From contig CAZTAK010000005.1 of the NCBI GenBank assembly GCA_964611585.1, positions 4,710 through 68,709 on the forward strand: DNA of 64,000 nucleotides. Direction: 5' to 3'. This DNA comes from CAZTAK01 sp964611585. GTDB taxonomy: Bacteria; Pseudomonadota; Alphaproteobacteria; SHVP01. Numbering within the stretch: position 1 is the first letter of the stretch; each line of letters starts with the position of its first letter. The position numbers and the translations under genes are program-made. The notes under the pieces were generated by a model. It was not told where the DNA came from. It saw only the letters and a program-made list of their open reading frames with translations, and made no database searches. Shown one piece after another: positions 16,107 through 23,410 of this stretch.

Positions 16107-17300
16107 ATGGCAAAAAAAGAGATTCTGGTGGCCTATGGCGTCGATGTCGATGCCGTGGCCGGCTGGCTCGGTTCCTACGGCGGCGAGGATTCGCCCGACG
16201 ATATCTCGCGCGGCATGTTTTCCGGCGAGGTCGGTTCGCCCCGTCTTTTGACCCTGTTCGACCGCTGGGGCATCAAAACGACCTGGTTCATTCCCGGCCA
16301 TTCGATCGAGACGTTTCCGAAGGAAATGAAAGAGGTCCACAAACGCGGCCACGAAATCGGCATCCACGGCTACAGTCACGAAAACCCGATCGCCATGACG
16401 CGCGAACAGGAAACGGCGATTCTCGACAAGTGCATCGCGCTGATCAAAAAGCTCACCGGCAAGAAACCGCGCGGCTATGTCGCGCCGTGGTGGGAATTTT
16501 CGCCCGTCACCAACGAGTTGCTGCTCGAACGCGGCATCCTTTACGACCACTCGCTGATGAATCACGATTTCCAGTGCCACTACGTGCGCGTCGGCGATTC
16601 CTGGACGCCGATCGATTACTCCAAGCACCCGCGCACCTGGATGAAGCCGCTTAAGCGCGGCGTCGAAACCAGCCTGATCGAGATTCCGGCCAACTGGTAC
16701 ACCGACGACCTGCCGCCGATGATGTTCATCAAGAAGGCGCCGAATTCTCATGGATTCGTCAACCCGCGCGACATCGAACAGATGTGGCGCGACCAGTTCG
16801 ACTGGGTTTACCGCGAGTACGACCACGCCGCCTTCACCATGACCATCCACCCCGACGTGTCGGGCCGCCCGCAGGTGCTGCTGATGCACGAACGCCTGCA
16901 CGAACACATTGCGCGCCACCCGGGCGTGCGCTTCGTGACGTTCGAGGAGATCGCGCTCGACTTCAGGAAACGCAACCCGCGCAAGAAGACGGCCAAAAAA
17001 GCCACGCGCAGGACGGCGGCAAAGCGGGTCACCAGGAAAACGGTGAAGAAGTCAGCGGCGCGCAAGCCGGCAAAGAAGAAGGCGGCGCGCCGAAAGAAAC
17101 AGACTCGCGCGGCGGCGGGCGCCAGATTCATCGCGCCCGCTCCTGTTGAGACCGGGCCGTATTCAGTGCCTACCCCCGCCTTGCGCGTGCGTGCTATGAC
17201 GGGGCCTCCAACTGAAGGAGTCGAGCGGTGTGCGGGTTGTGCGGAGTTTTGGGCGGCGGCGATCACTGGACCGAATCGGGGCGTGCCACCGGGGGCCTGA
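16107..17300 (+). CDS. Polysaccharide deacetylase-family protein (NodB fold) with a Lys/Arg-rich C-terminal tail
   Basis: 397 aa; ATG 16107 after GGGAGG. Residues 1-286 are a complete carbohydrate-esterase-4/PuuE-like domain: catalytic Asp region LVAYGVDVDAVAGWL, His motif GIHGYSHENP, RGYVAPWWEFSP, and late HPDVSGRPQ. The lack of a signal peptide suggests a cytoplasmic role, as in PgdA-like or allantoinase-like members. Residues 287-337 are an AKKA-type basic tail similar in composition to HupB/histone H1 tails. The frame then runs 60 further residues and overlaps the next gene by 73 bp; this end may be non-functional. It is first in a coupled operon of five genes. Confidence 0.87.
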   Translation: MAKKEILVAYGVDVDAVAGWLGSYGGEDSPDDISRGMFSGEVGSPRLLTLFDRWGIKTTWFIPGHSIETFPKEMKEVHKRGHEIGIHGYSHENPIAMTREQETAILDKCIALIKKLTGKKPRGYVAPWWEFSPVTNELLLERGILYDHSLMNHDFQCHYVRVGDSWTPIDYSKHPRTWMKPLKRGVETSLIEIPANWYTDDLPPMMFIKKAPNSHGFVNPRDIEQMWRDQFDWVYREYDHAAFTMTIHPDVSGRPQVLLMHERLHEHIARHPGVRFVTFEEIALDFRKRNPRKKTAKKATRRTAAKRVTRKTVKKSAARKPAKKKAARRKKQTRAAAGARFIAPAPVETGPYSVPTPALRVRAMTGPPTEGVERCAGCAEFWAAAITGPNRGVPPGA

Positions 17301-17626
17301 AGGAGCGCAGCGTCGCCCAAACCCGGCGGCGCGAACGCGCCTATCAGGTGCGGCTTGCCAACGGCGTGCTCGGGCGCTACGGGCTCTGCCTCGCGGACTG
17401 GCAGGGGGCCTCGTTCGTGCTTTCGAACCACAAAGGCGCGTCCGCGGTGATCGATCATTTCGGCGCGCTCTGGGCCGCGGCCGAGGCGATGACAGGAAGC
17501 GCCTGCGATCCCCTCGATCCCGGCCTGATCGGTGCACTCGCCTCCGGTGAGCCCCCTTCCGGTGCACCTGCCTCCAGCGCGTCTTCGTCTCGCAGCCGCG
17601 CCAAACGGCGCGCGGTTGCCGCATGA
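17228..17626 (+). CDS. Small protein with an MCGLCG N-terminus, conserved-looking but of unknown function
   Basis: 132 aa. The start is GTG 17228, supported by AAGGAG 7 nt upstream, so the mature protein would begin with Cys after removal of Met. MCGLCGVLGG resembles the MCGIxG start of class-II glutamine amidotransferases (Ntn hydrolases), but the protein is far too short for that whole domain and the other glutaminase motifs are absent. The middle includes GVLGRYGLCLADWQGASFVLSNHKGA; the C-terminus is a Ser/Arg-rich low-complexity tail. It starts inside the deacetylase frame and ends in an ATGA overlap with the CobW GTPase, so a role with the metallochaperone is likely. Confidence 0.75.
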   Translation: MCGLCGVLGGGDHWTESGRATGGLKERSVAQTRRRERAYQVRLANGVLGRYGLCLADWQGASFVLSNHKGASAVIDHFGALWAAAEAMTGSACDPLDPGLIGALASGEPPSGAPASSASSSRSRAKRRAVAA

Positions 17627-18738
17627 CGCGCGATCTCGTTACCGTCAACGTCATCACCGGCTTTCTCGGCAGCGGCAAGACGACGTTATTGCAGCACCTG
17701 TTGCGCGATTCCGGCATGGCCGACACCGCGGTGCTGATCAACGAAATCGGCGAAGTCGGGCTCGACCATCATTTGCTCGAACGCGTCGATGAATCGACCG
17801 TGCTGCTTCAGTCCGGGTGCCTCTGTTGTACGATTCGCGGCGATCTGGCGGTGTCGATGAAGGACCTGTTTTCGCGCCGCGAGCGCGGGCAGATCCCGCG
17901 TTTCCGGCGGCTGGTGATCGAAACAACAGGTTTGGCGGACCCGGCGCCGGTGATCTACACCCTGATGGCGGAAGACGTGATCCGCCACCACTTCCGGCTC
18001 GGCAACGTCGTCACCACCGTCGATGCCGTCAACGGTGCGCGCCAACACCGGCGCCACGATGAATCGCGCAAGCAGATCGCCGTCGCCGACCGGATCGTCA
18101 TCACCAAGACCGATCTTGCCGACGGGCGAAACCTTGCCGCGCTCGAAGATCAGCTCCGCCGCCTCAATCCCTCGGCGCCCCGGTTCGACAGCCAGACCGA
18201 TTGCCTGACGGCGGCCAAACTGCTCACCAACGACGTTTACGATCCGCGCACAAAATCCAACGAGGTGGCGCGTTGGATCGACGCCGAGGCGTTCTCCGAA
18301 CACGACCATGCACGCGACTCCACCCGCGGCCTTGGCCGCGCCCTTGGCCGCGACCACACCGGCAAACGCTCCAACGTCCACGCCGACGACATCAACCGGC
18401 ACGACATCAACCGCCATGACGGCGGCATCCACGCCTTTTGCCTCACCTTCGATACGCCGATGGACTGGACCGCGTTCGGCCTCTGGCTTTCGATGCTGTT
18501 GCAGCGCCACGGCGAGGACGTGCTGCGCGTCAAGGGTCTGTTGCACGTCGCCGGTATGAAGACGCCGGTGGCCGTGCATGGCGTCCAGCACATCGTCCAT
18601 CCGCCCATTCACCTGCCGCGCTGGCCGGATCGGGAGCGGCGCTCGCGCATCGTCTTCATCGTCCGCAACCTTTCGCGCGAGGACATCGAGGGCTCGCTCT
18701 CGGCCTTCAACGCGCTCGGGGCGCGGGCGGCGGCATGA
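17623..18738 (+). CDS. CobW/COG0523-family GTPase metallochaperone
   Basis: 371 aa. Walker A GFLGSGKT (residues 13-20), the metal-binding CxCC motif SGCLCC (C66, C68, C69), switch region ETTGLADP, and NKxD-like ITKTD. A His-rich insert (about residues 225-270, with HDHARD, RDHTG, NRHDINRHDGG) precedes the C-terminal CobW domain, as in zinc-handling members. Role: GTP-dependent delivery of a metal, probably Zn, to a client enzyme. Both flanking genes overlap by ATGA. The deacetylase at the head of the operon, a metalloenzyme family, is a plausible client. Confidence 0.92.
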   Translation: MTRDLVTVNVITGFLGSGKTTLLQHLLRDSGMADTAVLINEIGEVGLDHHLLERVDESTVLLQSGCLCCTIRGDLAVSMKDLFSRRERGQIPRFRRLVIETTGLADPAPVIYTLMAEDVIRHHFRLGNVVTTVDAVNGARQHRRHDESRKQIAVADRIVITKTDLADGRNLAALEDQLRRLNPSAPRFDSQTDCLTAAKLLTNDVYDPRTKSNEVARWIDAEAFSEHDHARDSTRGLGRALGRDHTGKRSNVHADDINRHDINRHDGGIHAFCLTFDTPMDWTAFGLWLSMLLQRHGEDVLRVKGLLHVAGMKTPVAVHGVQHIVHPPIHLPRWPDRERRSRIVFIVRNLSREDIEGSLSAFNALGARAAA

Positions 18739-20129
18739 GCGGCGCGGGCGAATTCGCCGGGCTCAGCGTGCACGAGCTCGGCCGGCGGTTGCGGGCGGGC
18801 GAAACCGATCCGGTGGCGCTGACCGAGTATTACCTCGATCGCATTGCCGCCGCCGCCGATGGGGCGGTTTATATTTCGGTGTGCGCCGATCGTGCCCGCG
18901 CCGAAGCAAAAGAAAGTGCCGCGCGTTACCGCGACGGAACCCCGCGCGGGCCCTTGGACGGCGTGCCCATCGCCTGGAAGGATCTGATCGACGTTGCCGG
19001 CGCCGTCACCACCTGCGGCTCCGAAATCTATCGCCACCGCGCCGCCGCCGAAACCGATGCCCCCATCGTCGCCAACGCGGCCGAAGCCGGCATGATCTCG
19101 CTCGGCAAGACCAACCTGACCGAGTTCGCGTTTTCGGGCCTCGGGCTCAACCCGCATTACGGCACGCCGCGCAATCCGCACGATGCGGCGACAGCGCGCG
19201 CCCCCGGGGGGTCCTCTTCGGGATCGGCGGTCGCGGTTGCTGCCGATCTTGCGCCCGTTGCAATCGGCACGGATACCGGCGGATCGGTGCGCATTCCCGC
19301 CGCCTTCAACGGGCTGGTCGGCTACAAATGCTCCGAGGGCCACATCGACAAGCAGGGCGTCCAGGCGCTCGCGCTCTCGCTCGATACCATCGGGCCGATC
19401 GGGCGTTCGGTCGCCGACTGCGTACTGCTGGAACGCGCGCTGTGCGGGCGCATGGTGGCGACGCCGCGCCCGGCCGACCTCGAGGGCTGCCGCGTGCTGG
19501 TGCCCGGGAACCTGGTCTTCGACGGCGCCGAGGACGCTGTGGTGGCGAATTTCGAAGATGCGCTCGCGAAACTTTCCGAGGCGGGCGTTGCCATCGAGCG
19601 CCGCCGGTTCGAACCCTTCGACCAGATGCTCGACCTCGCCAAGCGTCACGGCACCCTTGCGACCGCCGAGGCCTACTACTCGTTTCGCGATTTCATCGAA
19701 GGCGCCGAAGTCGAATCGATGGACCAGCGCGTTGTCAGCCGGATGCGCATCGGCAAGGACCAGAGCGCCTACGACCTGATCGCGATTCGCGAGACCCGGG
19801 CGCGGCTGATCGCCGAACTTGCCGAGGCCATGGACGGACCCGCGTTCATGGCGATGCCGGCGGTGGCGATCACGGCGCCCGAAATTGCACCGCTTGAGGC
19901 CGACGACGAGCTGTACCACGCCACCAATTTGCGCGCGCTGCGCAACACCATGATCGGGAATTTCTTTAATTTATGCGGCTTCACGATTCCCTCCGGCAGC
20001 GACCGGCGCGGCCTGCCGACCGGAATTCTGATCAACGCGGCCGGCGGCGAGGACGAACGCCTGATCTGCTACTCTCTCAGTCTCGAAAAGGCGCTGCGCG
20101 GGGGGACGGCGCCGGAGGAGCGACCATGA
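18735..20129 (+). CDS. Amidase-signature family hydrolase
   Basis: 464 aa; ATG overlaps the CobW stop. The Ser-cisSer-Lys triad can be placed: K82 in GVPIAWKDLIDVAG, cis-Ser S160 in the APGGSSSGSAVAV motif, nucleophile S184 in GTDTGGSVRIPAAFNG. Length matches GatA-like or indoleacetamide/aryl-amide hydrolases. No GatB or GatC is adjacent, so it is a stand-alone amide hydrolase rather than a tRNA amidotransferase subunit. The substrate is unknown; the operon suggests an acylated or amidated metabolite. It is translationally coupled at both ends. Confidence 0.92.
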   Translation: MSGAGEFAGLSVHELGRRLRAGETDPVALTEYYLDRIAAAADGAVYISVCADRARAEAKESAARYRDGTPRGPLDGVPIAWKDLIDVAGAVTTCGSEIYRHRAAAETDAPIVANAAEAGMISLGKTNLTEFAFSGLGLNPHYGTPRNPHDAATARAPGGSSSGSAVAVAADLAPVAIGTDTGGSVRIPAAFNGLVGYKCSEGHIDKQGVQALALSLDTIGPIGRSVADCVLLERALCGRMVATPRPADLEGCRVLVPGNLVFDGAEDAVVANFEDALAKLSEAGVAIERRRFEPFDQMLDLAKRHGTLATAEAYYSFRDFIEGAEVESMDQRVVSRMRIGKDQSAYDLIAIRETRARLIAELAEAMDGPAFMAMPAVAITAPEIAPLEADDELYHATNLRALRNTMIGNFFNLCGFTIPSGSDRRGLPTGILINAAGGEDERLICYSLSLEKALRGGTAPEERP

Positions 20130-21157
20130 CACTCGACAGCGAAAGGCAAGAACCGGGGGCGGAAGGGGGGCTGTTCGAGGCCGCCTTTGGCGTCTCGGAT
20201 GCCATCGGCGCGATCCGCTATTGGCAGCGCTTCGGCTATCGCGCCGGGCCGACGGGCCGGCTCGATGCGGCGGAGGCCAAGCGGCTCTACGGCGTCGACT
20301 CAGACCTCACCTCGGTCCGGCTCCATCATCAGGACGCCGATCACGGCCTCGTCCGTCTGATGGTGTGGGACAAACCCACCGGCGAGGGCCTGGCGATGAC
20401 GCCGTTCAGGGCGCTGGGCTCGCTCTGGACCGGCACGCGCACCGCCGACATCTACACCCTCGGCGAGCACGCTGAGGCGCTGCGCGCCCAGGGCGCCGCG
20501 ATCAAATGCGTGCCGCCCTTCTTCGAGAGTTATGCCCCGCCGGGCACGGCCGAGCCGTTCTTCGAAGCGCTGCCGGGCGTTCGCGAAATGGCGATGGTCA
20601 GGCCGCTGTGGCGCCAGGTGTTCATCCAACTGGTGGGGTTCGACCTGCCGCTCTACGGTCACATCGACCCGGCCTGTTTGTTCCGCACCAGCCAGTTCAC
20701 CCATTGCTGTCTCGTGATCCAGGACGACAGCCGCGCCCAGCTCGCCTTCTACGACCAGGTACTGGGCCTCGCGCGTCAGAGCGAGGTCGAATCGGCGTTC
20801 GAGGAATCGACCGGCGGCCGGTTGATATTCAATCTCGAAGAGGGCGAAAACTTTCACGTCATCGACTTCGACGATCCGCGCTCGACTAACGCACCGGAGG
20901 GACGGCGCTCGGGGCGGCTCAAGATCATCCGCTTCAACGAGCGAAGTTCTGTCGCCGATCACCGTGACGATGCCGGGCCGGGCCGCCTCGGCCTTGGCTT
21001 CTATACCTTGCGCGTGCGCGCGCTCGAGGCGATGCGCGAAAGGGTGCTGGCGGCGAAGGCAACGGAGGTGAGCGCGGTAGTGCCCGACGAATTCGGCCGC
21101 CCGGCGTGTTCGATTCGCGCCCCCGACGGCTGTTCCTGGACCCTGATCAGGGCCTGA
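20126..21157 (+). CDS. Two-domain VOC-family protein
   Basis: 343 aa; ATG preceded by GGAGGAG and overlapping the amidase stop. There are two VOC halves: one from about residue 12 (LFEAAFGVSDAIGAIRYWQRFGY) and one from about residue 190 (FTHCCLVIQDDSRAQLAFYDQVLGLA, closing with ACSIRAPDGCSWTLI). Such double-module proteins are often extradiol dioxygenase-like, but a clean 2-His-1-carboxylate set is not obvious in the first half. It is the last gene of the five-gene operon; a hairpin follows 19 bp after the stop. Confidence 0.85.
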   Translation: MTLDSERQEPGAEGGLFEAAFGVSDAIGAIRYWQRFGYRAGPTGRLDAAEAKRLYGVDSDLTSVRLHHQDADHGLVRLMVWDKPTGEGLAMTPFRALGSLWTGTRTADIYTLGEHAEALRAQGAAIKCVPPFFESYAPPGTAEPFFEALPGVREMAMVRPLWRQVFIQLVGFDLPLYGHIDPACLFRTSQFTHCCLVIQDDSRAQLAFYDQVLGLARQSEVESAFEESTGGRLIFNLEEGENFHVIDFDDPRSTNAPEGRRSGRLKIIRFNERSSVADHRDDAGPGRLGLGFYTLRVRALEAMRERVLAAKATEVSAVVPDEFGRPACSIRAPDGCSWTLIRA

Positions 21158-21161
21158 AGCG

Positions 21162-21327
21162 CTACTCGTCGAGGCCGCGGGAATCTTTTCCAGAATTCCC
21201 GCACCCGCCGTGCCGCGGGTGGTGTTGCACTTTTTCCGGGCAAGCGCCCGACGCACTACCCGTCGAGGCGGCGGAAATTATTTCCGGAATTCCCGCATCG
21301 TCCGTGCGGTGGGCGGCGCTGCGTTTG
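21162..21327. repeat. Two imperfect 72-bp direct repeats, period 94 bp
   Basis: Units at 21162-21233 and 21256-21327 share ctac[tc]cgtcgagg, then gaattcccgca, then a GC-rich end, in the same spacing throughout. The first unit contains a perfect hairpin GCGGGAAT (21177-21184) / ATTCCCGC (21195-21202) with a 10-nt loop; the second has a weaker GGAAAT/ATTTCC form. They fill the gap between the convergent VOC and pspC genes. There is no T-run, so this is not a classical terminator, though transcript-end stabilisation is possible. Confidence 0.65.
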
Positions 21328-21354
21328 ATTTCGTCGAGCGGCGGCTAAGCGGCG

Positions 21355-21798
21355 TCAATCATCCAAGCCGCGGAACTTTCTGTTGAGTTCGAATTCGGAC
21401 GAGGTCACGTGCGCCTCCATGGTGCGCAGGCGCTCCTCGTTCTCACGAAACTTGTGGCGCAGATCGCGGGTGGTGCCGCGCGGTTCGGTCCGCACGTTGC
21501 GCCAGAATTTTTTTTCCGCCTCGTTCTCGAACATATCGTCCGGTGCATCTTCGAGGACCCAGCCGGCAATGAAATAGGCGACCAGCGTCGGCACCGTGAA
21601 AAAGAACAGTCCCGCCCCCGCGAGGATTCGGAGCGGCAGGGGGTCGATGCCGAAATAATCGGCAAGGCCCGCGCACACGCCCATCACCCGCCCCTTGCGG
21701 CGATTGCGGTAGAGCCTCGAGGGGCTCGGGCGGCCGTTACAGTAGCGGCTCCGGCGACGGCTACGGCTCCGGCTCCGGCTACGGCGGAAGGGTTTCAT
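21355..21798 (-). CDS. pspC: PspC-domain stress membrane protein
   Basis: 147 aa. The PspC core RLYRNRRKGRVMGVCAGLADYFG is followed by one hydrophobic helix pair (LRILAGAGLFFFTVPTLVAYFIAGWVL as the membrane region), then a charged, coiled C-terminal part. The N-terminus has an odd Ser-Arg alternation (RRSRSRSRSRRRSR) coded by a GC-rich hexamer-like repeat that other PspC proteins usually lack. The start overlaps the pspB stop by ATGA. Role: with PspB it senses envelope stress and controls PspA. Confidence 0.92.
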   Translation of the reverse strand: MKPFRRSRSRSRSRRRSRYCNGRPSPSRLYRNRRKGRVMGVCAGLADYFGIDPLPLRILAGAGLFFFTVPTLVAYFIAGWVLEDAPDDMFENEAEKKFWRNVRTEPRGTTRDLRHKFRENEERLRTMEAHVTSSEFELNRKFRGLDD

Positions 21799-22037
21799 GA
21801 AACGTCACGGTGTTGGCCGCGCCAGCCGGGCGCCTCGGCATCGAGAATCCGTTCCAGAGAAATGATCCGCGCCTCCATCTTCGAGGCGCTGTCCCACAAT
21901 GTCTGCAGCATCTTCTCGTCTTCGCCGGTCAACGTCTTGGTCGAGCGCCAGCGGGTGACGTAGTGGAATGTGAGCCAGATCGGAGCCACTACCGTCAGCG
22001 ACAGGATCATCGTGATCAAGAAGAAGTCCTCACCCAT
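21795..22037 (-). CDS. pspB: Phage shock protein B
   Basis: 80 aa, the family length. One N-terminal membrane helix (LITMILSLTVVAPIWLTFHYV) is followed by a cytoplasmic amphipathic/coiled stretch (DEKMLQTLWDSASKMEARIISLERIL), the PspB layout. It is 61 bp downstream of pspA and overlaps pspC. It works with PspC in stress sensing. Confidence 0.92.
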   Translation of the reverse strand: MGEDFFLITMILSLTVVAPIWLTFHYVTRWRSTKTLTGEDEKMLQTLWDSASKMEARIISLERILDAEAPGWRGQHRDVS

Positions 22038-22098
22038 CGTCGTTCCGCCTCTGTTTATGGTTCTTGTTGTGCCGCCGCGCCGCTATGCGATACGCGGC

Positions 22099-22764
22099 CT
22101 ACTCCTTTGCGCCGACGCGGGCCTTGAGGTCTGACAATTCCCGATCGATTTCACCTTCGGCCCCCAGTTCGTCGATTTCGTCGGCCAGCGTCTTGCGCTG
22201 TCCAAGATCGTAGGCTTCCAACTCGCCCTCAGCCGAGTCGAGGCGCTGTTCCATGTGCTCGAAACGGGCGAACGCCTCTTCGATGCGCGAATCGTGCAGC
22301 TGGCGCCGGACCTTGATCCGCACGCCGACGCTCTCGTGCCGGGCCCGGATGGTCTTCTGCTTGGCGCGCGCTTCGTCGAGCTTGCTCTGGAGCCGCGCCA
22401 CGTCATTGTCGTTGCGGGCCAGCGCCTCGTCGAGATATTCGAGTTCGCCGCGGAAGCTCGCGGCGGCGCTTTCCAGCTTCTTCCGTTCCAGCAGCGCGCC
22501 GCGCGCGAGATCCTCGCGTCCCTTCGAAAGCGCAAGTTCCGCCTTGGCGGTCCAGTCTTCCAGGGCCGCGGACAGAGAATCAAGTTTGCGGTTGAGGCCC
22601 TTCTTGTCGGCAATGGTTCGCGCCGCGGTCGAGCGCACCTCGACCAGGGTGTCTTCCATCTCCTGAATCATCAGGCGCACCATCTTTTCCGGATCCTCGG
22701 CCTGATCGAGCAGCGCGTTGAGGTTGGAATTGATGATGTCGGTCAGTCGCGAAAATATACCCAT
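22099..22764 (-). CDS. pspA: Phage shock protein A
   Basis: 221 aa, almost entirely helical coiled-coil, beginning MGIFSRLTDIINSNLNALLD with EDPEKMVRLMIQEME, the PspA/IM30 signature. Role: ESCRT-III-like membrane repair and negative regulation of PspF. It lies third in the minus-strand operon after a DUF1127 gene and a small membrane-protein gene, and upstream of pspB and pspC. Confidence 0.95.
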   Translation of the reverse strand: MGIFSRLTDIINSNLNALLDQAEDPEKMVRLMIQEMEDTLVEVRSTAARTIADKKGLNRKLDSLSAALEDWTAKAELALSKGREDLARGALLERKKLESAAASFRGELEYLDEALARNDNDVARLQSKLDEARAKQKTIRARHESVGVRIKVRRQLHDSRIEEAFARFEHMEQRLDSAEGELEAYDLGQRKTLADEIDELGAEGEIDRELSDLKARVGAKE

Positions 22765-22841
22765 GGCGGTTCTCCTCTATGTAGGGCGTTTTGGCGTGGG
22801 GCCAATATGCTTGGCGGCGATTCGAGAGGCGCGGGTGCCTG

Positions 22842-23000
22842 TCAGCCCAGGATCGAGCCGACCACGGCGCCGGCGAGAAACATGATCCAATGGTCCAGCC
22901 TTCGGCTCTGGACGTATCTGGCCAGCCGGTGGCCGATCCGCCGCCACGGGCCGGTGGGGCCCTCGTAGCGGTCGTCAAAATCGTAGGTCTCGCTTTTCAT
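22842..23000 (-). CDS. 52-aa single-pass membrane protein in the psp operon
   Basis: Starts MKSETYDFDDRYEGPTGPWR and ends with a hydrophobic helix DHWIMFLAGAVVGSILG before TGA. A basic stretch (RRIGHRLARYVQSRR) sits just before the helix, favouring a cytoplasmic N-terminus. AGAGG lies upstream of the ATG (forward cctct at about 23007-23011). It is between DUF1127 and pspA on the same strand, with room for no other gene. It is in the position of a minor Psp protein but is not recognisably PspD or PspE. The function is inferred only from context. Confidence 0.7.
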   Translation of the reverse strand: MKSETYDFDDRYEGPTGPWRRIGHRLARYVQSRRLDHWIMFLAGAVVGSILG

Positions 23001-23033
23001 GGCTGTTCCTCTGGGTATCGGGGATCAAGGGGG

Positions 23034-23225
23034 TCAGTCGGCGCGAATGCGCCACATGCCGAGATCGGCCAGATCGCGCGACCCGAAGCGGTGCAACTCG
23101 CGTTCGCTGCGGGCGTGGCGCAACCACACTGCAACGGCGTCCAACGTCACCATGTAAAATCCGGGAAGCCACATCCGGGCCCGTGTCCGGGATCCGGGGG
23201 CGTGGGGGGCAAATGGCTTGTTCAT
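23034..23225 (-). CDS. DUF1127-family small basic protein
   Basis: 63 aa. The C-terminal half matches the DUF1127 pattern (WLRHARSERELHRFGSRDLADLGMWR). DUF1127 proteins are small, often stress-induced, and some bind RNA. This gene is first after the candidate sigma-54 promoter at 23263-23279, so it would lead the psp operon, which is unusual. A start at a downstream ATG (near 23155) is possible but would cut the conserved region less cleanly. Confidence 0.75.
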   Translation of the reverse strand: MNKPFAPHAPGSRTRARMWLPGFYMVTLDAVAVWLRHARSERELHRFGSRDLADLGMWRIRAD

Positions 23226-23262
23226 TGGGTTCGGGCTCCGTGCGGGGTTTTCCTACCCTCTA

Positions 23263-23279
23263 TCGCACAAGCCATGCCA
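23263..23279 (-). promoter_or_regulatory. Candidate sigma-54 (RpoN) promoter for the psp operon
   Basis: On the minus strand: TGGCATGGCTTGTGCGA, with the essential GG and GC separated by exactly 10 nt, as in the -24/-12 consensus TGGCACG-N4-TTGCA. It lies 38 nt upstream of the first operon gene. The divergent gene encodes a PspF-type sigma-54 activator, which makes this site the expected target. Confidence 0.7.
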
Positions 23280-23363
23280 GCCCGGAGATATCCCGTTAAC
23301 GCGTTGATATAACGAGAAAAAATGGGTCAGGAGCCGGTCAAACCCGTTGTTTAGATATCGCGG

Positions 23364-23401
23364 AAATAGCTTGAAAATAGCGATTTACGCCACTAAATAG
23401 C
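23364..23401. promoter_or_regulatory. Phased triple repeat AAATAGC, probable PspF enhancer site
   Basis: AAATAGC occurs at 23364, 23375 and 23395 (spacings 11 and 20 bp, near whole helical turns) in an AT-rich patch about 100 bp upstream of the candidate sigma-54 promoter and just before the pspF start. In enterobacteria the PspF enhancer occupies the same position and also autoregulates pspF. Confidence 0.5.
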
Positions 23402-23410
23402 ATAATTGAA

